DNA of 8,004 bases from the NCBI GenBank assembly GCA_012719015.1, contig JAAYBE010000109.1, positions 1-8,004 of the forward strand, written 5' to 3'. A program made the translations under genes and the position numbers. Under the pieces are notes generated by a model. The model saw nothing but the letters and a program-made list of their open reading frames with translations, made no database searches and was not told the origin of the DNA. Source of the DNA: Actinomycetota bacterium (lineage in GTDB: Bacteria; Actinomycetota; Thermoleophilia; UBA2241). This document shows positions 1-6,558 of this stretch, piece by piece (within the stretch, counting starts at the first letter, position 1; each line of letters starts with the position of its first letter).

Positions 1-711
1 GAGACGGACGACCGGGGGGTTCAGCGGGGGTGCGGACCACGCCACCTCGCGGATCACACGGGCGGAGCCCTCGACGTGCACGGCGGCGTCCGCGCGCCCG
101 CCGAGCCCGGGCATGAGATAGAAGCAGAGCTCGAGACCGGCCTCGAGCACTCTTCGGCCGGCGGCGATGAGGTCCCCGCTGGTGCAGCCCTTGTCGACCG
201 CCATGAGCACCTCGTCGGCGCCGGACTCGAGGCCGAGGTGCACGCGCGTGAGGCCGGCGTCGGCCAGAAGGGCCAGATCGTCGGGCGCGCGCCGCGCCAG
301 CGTGCCCGCGCGCCCGTACGTGGTCACCCGCTCGACCGAGGGGAACCGCTCGCGGGCCCGCCTGACGACCGCCGCGAGCCTCTCCGGCTTGACCGCGCAC
401 GGGTCCGCGTCCTGCAGGAACACGGCACGCGCGCCGTCGCCGAGGAACAGCGACACCTGATACGCCTCAGGCGGAACGAGCCCCTCGCGCACGGCGTGCA
501 CGCCGCGGCGGCGCAGCACCTCGGCGGCCGCCGCCATCGCGTCCACGTCGGCGAGGACCTCGTCCACCGGGCGCAGGGACGACTTCGTGCCCTTGTAGAC
601 CGGACAGAACGTGCAGCGGTTCCAGGTACAGTTGCGGATCACGCGGATCAGCAGGCTGTGCGCCTCGCTCGGTGGGCGGATGGGGCCCTGCTCGAACGAC
701 GGGGTCGTCAT
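1..711 (-). CDS. Radical SAM protein (COG1032-like), 3' end cut by window edge
   Basis: Reading down from an ATG at 711 gives 237 residues with no stop before the left edge, so the C-terminus is missing. Residues 27-38 read NCTWNRCTFCPV: C28, C33 and C36 form a CX4CX2C cluster, the expected site of the radical SAM [4Fe-4S] cluster, although the classic spacing is CX3CX2C. Other family-like parts follow: FLQDADP at 98-104 (second strand of the barrel), GLTRVHLGLESGADEVL at 153-169, KGCT at 174-177 and the YLMPGLGG stretch at 198-205. Such proteins cleave S-adenosylmethionine to start radical chemistry; the substrate cannot be told from this. The ATG fits the conserved lead-in IRPPSEAHSLLIRV, but I see no clear Shine-Dalgarno sequence and no better in-frame ATG, GTG or TTG back to about 840. 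It is probably independent of the ABC operon, from which a 174-nt spacer with a hairpin separates it. The family is clear; the function is unknown. Confidence 0.88.
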   Translation of the reverse strand, partial: MTTPSFEQGPIRPPSEAHSLLIRVIRNCTWNRCTFCPVYKGTKSSLRPVDEVLADVDAMAAAAEVLRRRGVHAVREGLVPPEAYQVSLFLGDGARAVFLQDADPCAVKPERLAAVVRRARERFPSVERVTTYGRAGTLARRAPDDLALLADAGLTRVHLGLESGADEVLMAVDKGCTSGDLIAAGRRVLEAGLELCFYLMPGLGGRADAAVHVEGSARVIREVAWSAPPLNPPVVRL

Positions 712-885
712 GCCGCCGTGCGCCGCGGCGCGAAGGACCGAAGCTGGTCGTGAAGAAGCCGGATGACCGCACCTCCAGGCGCGTCGTGATGGTCTGCCGA
801 TGATACCCGAGCACACACCGTCCGCCGTCAGTGGAGACGGCGCCGGCGGACCCGGCCCGCGCGACCGGGACGGCACCCGGCCGGC
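712..885. other. Intergenic spacer between permease and radical SAM gene
   Basis: This stretch of 174 nt lies between the permease stop and the radical SAM start. It holds one clear inverted repeat (820-851, listed separately). I see no convincing -35/-10 pair and no Shine-Dalgarno sequence before the ATG at 711. If the hairpin ends the ABC transcript, the radical SAM promoter should lie between about 712 and 819. Confidence 0.5.
820..851 (-). terminator. Candidate terminator hairpin after the ABC permease
   Basis: GTCCGCCG at 820-827 and CGGCGGAC at 844-851 are perfect 8-nt reverse complements separated by 16 nt. A competing inner stem, CCGTC at 825-829 with GACGG at 836-840, gives a second possible fold. 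The structure lies 35 nt past the permease stop codon. No T-run follows in the direction of transcription, so it is terminator-like rather than a standard intrinsic terminator. Confidence 0.4.
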
Positions 886-3432
886 TCACTCGTACTGGAT
901 CGCCGCGAGGATGTCGATGCGCGCCGCGCGCCGCGCCGGGAGGATGGCCGCGACGACGCCGACCACGACGGCCAGCAGGAGGAAGGCGGCCAGTTGTGCG
1001 CCGGGGATGGAGAAGACGATGCCCTGACCGGCGAACCTGGTCGTCACGACCCACGCGAAGACGACGCCGACGACGATCCCCATGAGCGCCCCGATGATCG
1101 AGGTGATCACACTCTCGTACCGCACCGTCGCCCGTACCTGGGCGCGGGACATGCCGATCGCCCGCAGAAGCCCGATCTCGCGTGTCCGCTCGTAGACGGC
1201 CAGCACGAGCGTGTTCACGATACCGAAGAGGGAGATCACGACGCTCAGCGCCAGCAGCCCGTACACCAGCGTCAGCAGTTGGTTCACGAGGTCGACCGTG
1301 CTCTCCTTGTACTCGTCGGTCGACCGCACTTTGGCGGTCGGCACGGAGGCCATGGCCGTCTCGATCGCCCTCTGTGTGGCGCCGACGTCGACGCCGGGCC
1401 GTGCCTTGGCCACGACCATGAAGGTCTGCGACTTGGGGAACAGCGCGTCGTACCCCGCCATGCCCACCGTGATGCCGTTGAGGATCATCGGGTCCCGGTA
1501 GGTCCCCAGCACCTTCAGATCCGCCCGCCGCCCTTCAACGGTCGTCACCCTGACGATGCCGCCCCGCTTCACCCCGAGCGAGGCGGCCGTCTGCTCCTCG
1601 ATGACCGCACCCCGCCTCCCGAGCTCCGCGAGCGCCGCATCGTCACCGCTGATCCAGTCGAAGCTCCAGACCCGCCCGATCGCCACCGGGTCGATGCCCC
1701 AGACGACCGCCGTCACCCCGTCCTTCGCCTCCACCTGCTGGGCGTCGAGGGACACCACCGCCTCGACGCCCGGCACCGACTCGATCCTCCTCTCCGTGTC
1801 CGAGGGGATGGTCATGTAGTTGGTGCCCGCGATGATGTAGTCGGCGCGCACCGTGCGGTCGAAGCTGTCGATGAACGAGCTCTTGAGTCCCTGGGCGAGC
1901 ACGGCGACGAACACCACCACGGCGAGACCGATCATGAGAGCCGCCGCGGTGAGGGCCGTCCGGCCCGGATTGCGGCGGCTGTTGTCGCGCGCCAGTCGCC
2001 CGGATACGGGAGAGACCTTCTGCAGCGGCCAGCCGAGCCATGCGGCCAGCGGCCCCACGAAGGAGCGGCTCGCGATCGCCACGGCCACGAACACGGAGAG
2101 GGCGCCGGCGGCGGTCGTGGCGAGCCGCACCAGGGTGGATCCGCCACCGTACATGCCGCCGGCGATGAGGAGCGCCCCCAGCACGGCGACCACCGCAGCC
2201 AGCGCCGGCGTGAGGCGGGTGAGGCGCGACCGCGGCAGCTCGGCGCCCTCCTGCAGGGCCGCGACCGGAGGGACCCTCGTAGCGCGCAGCGCGGGCGCGA
2301 CCGCGGAGAGCATGGTGACGACGACACCGACCACGAGCGCGATGACGATCGTGCGCGGCTGCAGGACCAGCCCGCTGTGGGGGATGTCGAAGCCGCCCGA
2401 CCTGAACACCTGATTGACGGCAGCGGCCACGCCCAGCCCCGCGAACAGGCCGGCCGTCGACGCGAGGACGCCCATCACGAGAGCCTCTGCCGTGATGCTC
2501 CAGAGCACCTGCGAACGCGAAGCGCCGAGCGCACGCAGCAGGGCGAACTCCCGCCGGCGTTGCGCCACCGTCATGGAGAAGGCGTTGAAGATGATGAAGG
2601 CGCCGACGAACACGGCGATGCCGCCGAAGCTGAGCAACACGGGACGCAGGAAGGTGCCGATGGCATCGCTGAGCGCCCTGGTCTGATCCGCCGCAGCCTG
2701 GGCGCCCGTCTTGACCTCGGTGTACGCGGGCAGGGCGGCGCGGATGCGCGCGGCGAGTCCCGCCGCGGAGACGCCGGCCTCCGCCCTGACGTCGATCTCG
2801 GAGATGCGACCCGCCATGCCGAACCAGCGCTGGGCGTCGGACAGAGTGGTGTGGACGAGGATCGACCCACCGAGGGAGGACTGCGCAGCGAACCTGAACA
2901 CGCCGCAGACGGTCGCCTCGTGGGCGCCGTCATCAGTGACGACGGTGATCGGCGAGCCCGGCTGCAGCCGCTCGTCGGTGGCGAGCTTCTGGATCACGGC
3001 CACCTCGCCGGGCTCCTCCGGCGGGCGACCCCGCACGTAGTCCGGCGGGGTGAGGTCGTTGGGCGAGTAAGAGAAGAACAGCGTCGGCGCACCGCCGGTC
3101 TGGACGACCTCGCCGCGCACGACCACGGCCCCCATGCCGGTGGCGTATCCGTAGACCTGTTCGACGCCGTCGACCGCCCGTACCTGCTCGACCATGTCCT
3201 GGGGCAGACCCTCGGTCGCACCGACGAGTTGCCCCGCGAAGCGGGCCTTGCGTGTCACCGTCACGTCCGTGCCCCGGTACGCGTCCGTGAAGATCTCCCG
3301 GAACCCACGGTCGATCTGGTCGGTGAGCACGTAGGTGCCGCTGATCATCGCCACGCCCAGCAGTATCGCGACCGTGGTCAGGACGGTCCTGAGCTTGTGA
3401 GACCTCAGGCTGCGCCAGGCGACCCGGATCAT
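886..3432 (-). CDS. ABC transporter permease, FtsX/MacB family, two FtsX domains, 10 TM
   Basis: This 848-residue integral membrane protein is the permease partner of the ATPase just upstream. Hydrophobic segments lie near residues 17-37, 267-287, 312-340, 361-385, 406-427, 434-455, 495-516, 719-745, 774-797 and 810-832. That is ten in all, arranged as two FtsX repeats, each preceded by a large extracytoplasmic domain (about 38-265 and 517-718). The cytoplasmic coupling motif occurs twice: REFALLRALGASRSQV at 294-309 and REIGLLRAIGMSRAQV at 751-766. Relatives act mechanically on lipoproteins, peptides or antibiotics in the envelope instead of using a classical channel; the substrate here is unknown. 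The start ATG overlaps the ATPase stop by 4 nt (ATGA), with GAGG (3440-3443 on the plus strand) 7 nt upstream, so translation is probably coupled. The protein appears intact. The ten-TM layout argues against MacB proper, which has four TM segments. Confidence 0.95.
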   Translation of the reverse strand: MIRVAWRSLRSHKLRTVLTTVAILLGVAMISGTYVLTDQIDRGFREIFTDAYRGTDVTVTRKARFAGQLVGATEGLPQDMVEQVRAVDGVEQVYGYATGMGAVVVRGEVVQTGGAPTLFFSYSPNDLTPPDYVRGRPPEEPGEVAVIQKLATDERLQPGSPITVVTDDGAHEATVCGVFRFAAQSSLGGSILVHTTLSDAQRWFGMAGRISEIDVRAEAGVSAAGLAARIRAALPAYTEVKTGAQAAADQTRALSDAIGTFLRPVLLSFGGIAVFVGAFIIFNAFSMTVAQRRREFALLRALGASRSQVLWSITAEALVMGVLASTAGLFAGLGVAAAVNQVFRSGGFDIPHSGLVLQPRTIVIALVVGVVVTMLSAVAPALRATRVPPVAALQEGAELPRSRLTRLTPALAAVVAVLGALLIAGGMYGGGSTLVRLATTAAGALSVFVAVAIASRSFVGPLAAWLGWPLQKVSPVSGRLARDNSRRNPGRTALTAAALMIGLAVVVFVAVLAQGLKSSFIDSFDRTVRADYIIAGTNYMTIPSDTERRIESVPGVEAVVSLDAQQVEAKDGVTAVVWGIDPVAIGRVWSFDWISGDDAALAELGRRGAVIEEQTAASLGVKRGGIVRVTTVEGRRADLKVLGTYRDPMILNGITVGMAGYDALFPKSQTFMVVAKARPGVDVGATQRAIETAMASVPTAKVRSTDEYKESTVDLVNQLLTLVYGLLALSVVISLFGIVNTLVLAVYERTREIGLLRAIGMSRAQVRATVRYESVITSIIGALMGIVVGVVFAWVVTTRFAGQGIVFSIPGAQLAAFLLLAVVVGVVAAILPARRAARIDILAAIQYE

Positions 3433-4244
3433 CCGACGTCCTCGAGCGACTTGACCACCTCGTAGATCTCATCGCGGTCGAGCCGTCCGCAGTCATGGGC
3501 GACGGCGCCGTCCTTGAGGAAGACGATGCGGTCGGCGTGGCCGGCCGCGTGCGCGTCGTGCGTGACCATGACGATCGTCTGGCCAAGCTCATCACAGGAG
3601 CGCCGCAGGAGCCCGAGCACCTCCTCTCCGGTGCGCGAGTCCAGGTTGCCGGTCGGCTCGTCGGCGAAGAGCACGGCCGGACGCGATGCCAGCGCGCGGG
3701 CGACGGCCACGCGCTGCTGCTGCCCGCCGCTGAGCTCGGCGGGCTTGTGCTTGAGCCGGTCGCCCAGTTCGACGGTCTCGATCAGCTGGCCGACCCATTC
3801 CCGATCGATCCTGCGACCCGCGATCGTCAACGGTAGAGTGATGTTCTCCGCCGCGTTGAGCGTGGGCAGCAGGTTGAAGGTCTGGAAGATGAAGCCGATC
3901 TTGTCGCGACGGAGCCGCGTCAGCGCCCGCTCCTTGAGCCTGGTGATCTCCTCGCCGTCTATCCGGACGCTCCCGGCGGTGGGCCGGTCGAGCCCGGCGA
4001 GGATGTGCATCAGCGTGGACTTGCCGGAGCCGGAGGGACCCATGATCGCCGTGTACGCGCCGCGCTCGAGGTCGAGGTCCACGCCCACCAGTGCGCGCAC
4101 CAGCGCGTCACCCTGCCCGTACTCGCGCTCCACGCCCCGGGCCTGGACGACGGCGTCGGAGAGGCCGATCGTCGTCCCTGCCCCACACGCCGCCGGCGCC
4201 GGATCCGGCCGCGGTGCGATCGTCACGTCCGCGTCGTCACTCAT
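3429..4244 (-). CDS. ABC transporter ATP-binding protein, LolD/MacB type
   Basis: This 271-residue cytoplasmic ATPase powers the FtsX-type permease encoded directly downstream. All nucleotide-binding motifs are present: Walker A GPSGSGKST at 69-77, Q-loop Q121, signature LSGGQ at 171-175, Walker B VLFADEP at 191-197 with catalytic E196, the D-loop region GNLD at 199-202 and switch histidine H229. The TGNLDSRTGEEV stretch is typical of the LolD/MacB/FtsE branch. Compared with the usual length of 220-250 residues, there is an N-terminal extension of about 30 residues rich in Asp, Ala and Pro before the core begins at about VVQARGVEREYG. The Shine-Dalgarno sequence at 4249-4256 supports the long start. 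The gene is separated from the repeat protein upstream by 130 nt containing a hairpin and two palindromes, so the transporter may have its own transcription start. The family call is firm; the transported substrate is unknown. Confidence 0.96.
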   Translation of the reverse strand: MSDDADVTIAPRPDPAPAACGAGTTIGLSDAVVQARGVEREYGQGDALVRALVGVDLDLERGAYTAIMGPSGSGKSTLMHILAGLDRPTAGSVRIDGEEITRLKERALTRLRRDKIGFIFQTFNLLPTLNAAENITLPLTIAGRRIDREWVGQLIETVELGDRLKHKPAELSGGQQQRVAVARALASRPAVLFADEPTGNLDSRTGEEVLGLLRRSCDELGQTIVMVTHDAHAAGHADRIVFLKDGAVAHDCGRLDRDEIYEVVKSLEDVG

Positions 4245-4248
4245 GTCG

Positions 4249-4256
4249 TCTCCCTT
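4249..4256 (-). promoter_or_regulatory. Ribosome binding site of the ABC ATPase
   Basis: The minus strand reads AAGGGAGA, with 4 nt (4245-4248) between it and the ATG at 4244. It fixes the long N-terminus of the ATPase. Confidence 0.75.
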
Positions 4257-4284
4257 GGTCGTGGCCGCCGGCCGCAGCCCGTGG

Positions 4285-4336
4285 CGGCTCCGGAGCCGGC
4301 GGACCGCGCCACGTCGTCAACGATACCGCGCGCGGT
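4285..4336. promoter_or_regulatory. Two perfect palindromes upstream of the ABC operon
   Basis: CGGCTCCGGAGCCG at 4285-4298 (14 nt) and ACCGCGCGCGGT at 4325-4336 (12 nt) are both perfect dyads, centred about 39 nt apart. They lie 41 and 81 nt upstream of the ATPase start. A TTGACG element (minus strand, 4315-4320) between them could be a -35 box, but 17 nt further on there is no acceptable -10. They may be operators or simply products of high GC. Confidence 0.25.
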
Positions 4337-4350
4337 CCTCCGCTCCCACC

Positions 4351-4377
4351 TGAGGCCGCGTCCGCGCGGGGCCCTCA
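4351..4377 (-). terminator. Hairpin overlapping the stop codon of the repeat protein gene
   Basis: On the minus strand TGAGG (4377-4373) pairs with CCTCA (4355-4351). After a 3-nt bulge, CCGCG (4369-4365) pairs with CGCGG (4360-4356) around a CGGA tetraloop. The outer arm contains the TGA stop codon itself. No T-run follows. It could attenuate transcription between the two membrane-protein genes and the transporter operon. Confidence 0.35.
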
Positions 4378-5709
4378 CCGCGCTCCCGCGCCGGGGTCGC
4401 CCGCGTCTTCGACCCTGCCGTCCGCACCCGGTCGCACCCCGGCATCCGTCGCGGAAGGCGGCTCCGGCGAGGTCGGCGGCGTCGGCGGGCTCTGTGGCAT
4501 GAGCGGTGAGGCGACCTCCGGGAGCGCCCCCTGGGTCGCCGGCGAGGTCTGCACGATCGGCGTGATGTCCGCCCCGCGCGCCTCCGTCGCCTCCGCGACC
4601 TCGACCGCGGCGGCCCGCGCCGCCTCCGCCTCCCGCCGACTCTGGCGCCACTCGGCGAGACCGAGCAGGGCGGCGCCCGCGCCGAACGCCGTCATCGCCG
4701 TCACCACCACCGGCCCGGCGGCCGGTATCCGCGATACCGCGGTCGTGGCGACGACCCCCACGGCGACAGCGGCCATGAGGCTCTCCCGTGCGCCGAGGCG
4801 GGTCAGCCCCTTCTGGGCGAGCATCGTGGCCACCGCCGTGGTCACGAAGAAGCAGACGAGCAGCACGAACACCACATACGGCAGGACGAGAAGAAGCCCG
4901 ATGATGCTGACCACCAGGACCACGAGGATCCCCGGCAGGGCGAGGAACAGCGTCAGCGCGCCCCAGCCGAGGGACGCCCACGGTCTGCGCGCCAGGTGCG
5001 CTCCGACGCTCTGCAGCTGGCCGGGCATAAGCGCCGCCGCCACCAGCGCCAGGACAAGGAAGAACGCGGTCTGGACGAGCCACCCGACGAAGTCGGGGCC
5101 GAGCAGCGGGTTGAAGAGCAACCCGTGGAGGCCCCACCCGAACACCCCGCCCCAGTCGACGACGCCTGAGGACCGCTGCACGGGGCCGTGGACCTGGGCC
5201 CCCTCTGACCGATGCAGACGACCGCGGACCAGGACCACGGCGGCCTCGTCCGCCGCGCCGTCGAGACCGACCGCGGCGGTCTCCGTCAGCCGCACGTCTC
5301 CACCGAAGACGACCACGGTGGCTCCCACCGTGCCGCTGACGGTGACGTCGCCGCCGAAGGCGACGACCGTCTGGCCGACGGATCCGGTGACGCGCACGTC
5401 GCCGCCGAAGGCGACCACGGCGTCGTCGACGCGCCCGTCCACCGTCACGTCGCCGCCGAAGGCGACCACGGACGGCACCGACACCCCCGCCGGCACCACG
5501 ACGTCGTCACCCACCCGCACCTCGGCGCCGCGGCGCTCGACGGACGGCGCCGGGCTCGGCGTCGCGGCGCCGGCGGCCGCCCTCGGCGACGACGCAGCGG
5601 CCGGCGCCGGGCCGGCGATCCACAACGGGCCGAGCAGCACGAGCAGCGCGGCGAGTGCGACCAGAGTGAGCGACGACCGCAGTATGCCGGACCGTCTGTC
5701 GTCTCTCAT
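4375..5709 (-). CDS. Membrane protein with extracytoplasmic bactofilin-like beta-repeats
   Basis: This 444-residue protein has no name I recognise. Residues 1-10 are Arg-rich, 11-33 are hydrophobic and an Ala-rich stretch follows, which looks like a signal peptide. Residues 80-147 hold four tandem 17-residue units with the core VVAFGGDVxVxGxV, which suggests a short right-handed beta-solenoid like bactofilin/polymer-forming domains. Predicted TM segments lie near 211-228, 246-273, 274-296, 309-325 and 331-352. Charge distribution (RR at 241-242, the KGLTRLGAR loop, RQSRRE after the last TM) puts the repeats outside and the tail inside. Residues 380-444 form a Pro-rich tail including SPPTPPTSPEPPS. 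A full GGAGGTGA ribosome site precedes the ATG. It lies 24 nt downstream of the Sensor-domain gene, so the two are probably cotranscribed. Bactofilins are normally cytoplasmic, so an outward-facing version is notable. It might instead be related to the beta-rich stress proteins of Lia/Psp systems. The role is unknown. Confidence 0.88.
   Translation of the reverse strand: MRDDRRSGILRSSLTLVALAALLVLLGPLWIAGPAPAAASSPRAAAGAATPSPAPSVERRGAEVRVGDDVVVPAGVSVPSVVAFGGDVTVDGRVDDAVVAFGGDVRVTGSVGQTVVAFGGDVTVSGTVGATVVVFGGDVRLTETAAVGLDGAADEAAVVLVRGRLHRSEGAQVHGPVQRSSGVVDWGGVFGWGLHGLLFNPLLGPDFVGWLVQTAFFLVLALVAAALMPGQLQSVGAHLARRPWASLGWGALTLFLALPGILVVLVVSIIGLLLVLPYVVFVLLVCFFVTTAVATMLAQKGLTRLGARESLMAAVAVGVVATTAVSRIPAAGPVVVTAMTAFGAGAALLGLAEWRQSRREAEAARAAAVEVAEATEARGADITPIVQTSPATQGALPEVASPLMPQSPPTPPTSPEPPSATDAGVRPGADGRVEDAGDPGAGAR
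5269..5472 (-). repeat. Four in-frame 51-nt tandem repeats encoding 17-residue units
   Basis: The units run 5472-5422, 5421-5371, 5370-5320 and 5319-5269. A 20-nt core encoding VAFGGDV is identical in three copies, beginning at plus-strand positions 5345, 5396 and 5447. A slightly diverged copy begins at 5294, so the period is exactly 51 nt. The fourth unit has lost the second half of the consensus. The near-identity suggests recent duplication or gene conversion within the gene. Confidence 0.9.
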
Positions 5710-5713
5710 GACG

Positions 5714-5721
5714 TCACCTCC
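5714..5721 (-). promoter_or_regulatory. Ribosome binding site of the repeat membrane protein
   Basis: The minus strand reads GGAGGTGA, a full match to the 16S anti-Shine-Dalgarno, ending 4 nt before the ATG at 5709. It is the strongest ribosome site in the window and suggests high translation of this protein. Confidence 0.8.
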
Positions 5722-5733
5722 ACAGGAGCAGGA

Positions 5734-6441
5734 TCAGCCCGCCGTCTCGCCGCGAGACCCTGGCGGAGCCGGCGATGCGGGCGGGACCGGCGGCGGCGAC
5801 GGGCCGGGCGACACCTGCCGGCCGGGGTTCCCCGGACCGCAGAACAGCAGCTCGGCCCAGCGGGCACACACCCAGCTCCACGCGTTGAGCACGTGGAGCG
5901 ATCCGAAGAACGCGAGGACGCCGAAGGCGGCGCAGAGCAGGCCGAGCCACAGCGGCGGCACCCAGGTGCCGTTCACCACGGGGACGTCGAGGATCGCGAG
6001 CGCCGGCATCGCGAGCAGCGCGACGACCACGCCGCCCAAGGCCATCACCAATGCGAACGACGCGGTCCCGAACGCGAGCTTGGCGATCAGATAGGCAAGA
6101 CCCAGCCACGTCGAGCCGGCGCCGAAGTGCGCCTTGAGCTTCCCCCACACCCCGTCGGCCGCCTCCCACGGACGCGGTGCCGGCGGGACGTCGGCGCCCA
6201 GAAGATGATGCGCCTGCAGACGCTCGAGGGCGGTGAACAGCCACCAGGCCCCCGTGACCACGAGCAGGACGGGGATGCCCACCCAGACGACGACCAGACC
6301 GACGCCGAGCGCGAGGCCCACGACGAGGAACACGAAGTAGAACAGGCCGAGCGGGAAGGCGAGCAGGTGGAACACGATGCCCAACCAGGTCCGCGGCCAG
6401 GTCACGACGCCGAAGAAGCGAGTCAGCACCGGGTCCTTCAA
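5734..6441 (-). CDS. Stand-alone 'Sensor'-domain membrane protein (PF13796-like), TTG start
   Basis: This 235-residue integral membrane protein resembles the actinobacterial putative sensor domain that usually forms the N-terminus of NarL-type histidine kinases. The stretch LGLFYFVFLVVGLALGVGL (31-49), then VVWVGIPVLLV and a nearby LERL (72-75) fits that pattern. TM segments lie near 20-40, 42-68, 113-150 (possibly bent) and 163-185, with both ends predicted to be cytoplasmic. There is no kinase region; after residue 203 the chain becomes a Pro-rich tail (SPGPSPPPVPPASPAPPG). The start is TTG, chosen because GGAGG lies 7 nt upstream and no other in-frame start is seen further up. The gene for the repeat membrane protein follows after 24 nt, and the kinase/regulator pair lies upstream, so it may be an accessory membrane sensor or a target of that pair. 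The domain call is from memory of the family pattern and is fairly sure; the role is inferred. Confidence 0.85.
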   Translation of the reverse strand: MKDPVLTRFFGVVTWPRTWLGIVFHLLAFPLGLFYFVFLVVGLALGVGLVVVWVGIPVLLVVTGAWWLFTALERLQAHHLLGADVPPAPRPWEAADGVWGKLKAHFGAGSTWLGLAYLIAKLAFGTASFALVMALGGVVVALLAMPALAILDVPVVNGTWVPPLWLGLLCAAFGVLAFFGSLHVLNAWSWVCARWAELLFCGPGNPGRQVSPGPSPPPVPPASPAPPGSRGETAG

Positions 6442-6448
6442 GGGCCGG

Positions 6449-6453
6449 CCTCC
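6449..6453 (-). promoter_or_regulatory. Ribosome binding site supporting the TTG start
   Basis: The minus strand reads GGAGG, with 7 nt to the TTG at 6441. No ATG or GTG in this frame lies at a suitable distance, so this site decides the start of the Sensor-domain gene. Confidence 0.75.
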
Positions 6454-6463
6454 GTTGGTCCGC

Positions 6464-6479
6464 CACGATGTACACCGTG
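6464..6479. promoter_or_regulatory. Candidate operator: 16-nt near-palindrome before the Sensor-domain gene
   Basis: The minus strand reads CACGGTGTACATCGTG, a dyad in which 7 of 8 base pairs are symmetric around a TGTACA centre. It lies 22 nt upstream of the TTG start. Directly upstream on the minus strand is TACGCT (6480-6485), an acceptable GC-organism -10 box. That would put the transcription start inside the dyad, as for a repressor site. No good -35 box is seen; TGACGA at 19-nt spacing is the nearest. The dyad is clear in the sequence; its use as an operator is inferred. Confidence 0.4.
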
Positions 6480-6558
6480 AGCGTAGCGGACGGACCTGGA
6501 GCAGTCGTCACCCCGCGGCGGGAACCGTGTGGCGGCGAAGTGAGATTCGGCCGCCCGG

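Noticed and set aside
467..1054. A 195-codon minus-strand frame across the 712-885 spacer
   Set aside because: It overlaps the ends of both the permease and the radical SAM gene in another frame, and its sequence is Arg-rich without motifs. The radical SAM frame explains the region below 711.
994..3465. An 823-codon open frame on the plus strand
   Set aside because: It lies antisense to the clear FtsX permease gene and its translation is a low-complexity mix of Arg, Asp, Gly and His with no domain or membrane pattern. It is a product of GC-rich codon bias on the other strand.
4292..4320. Promoter with -35 TTGACG (minus strand, 4320-4315) before the ABC operon
   Set aside because: At 17-nt spacing the -10 position reads GGCTCC, which is not acceptable, so I do not call a promoter.
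5269..5472. The regularly spaced repeats as a CRISPR array
   Set aside because: The period of 51 nt is an exact multiple of three, the repeats stay in frame within a membrane protein gene, and the intervening sequence is also repetitive. They encode a protein repeat.
4091..6094. A 667-codon open frame on the plus strand
   Set aside because: It is antisense to the repeat protein, the Sensor-domain gene and the start of the ATPase. The translation is rich in Ser, Thr, Pro and Arg without recognisable motifs, and it has no ribosome site.
5714..6511. A longer minus-strand frame of 265 codons covering the Sensor-domain gene
   Set aside because: Its translation is Arg/Gly-rich and without membrane segments, while the frame starting at TTG 6441 gives a coherent four-TM protein with a ribosome site.
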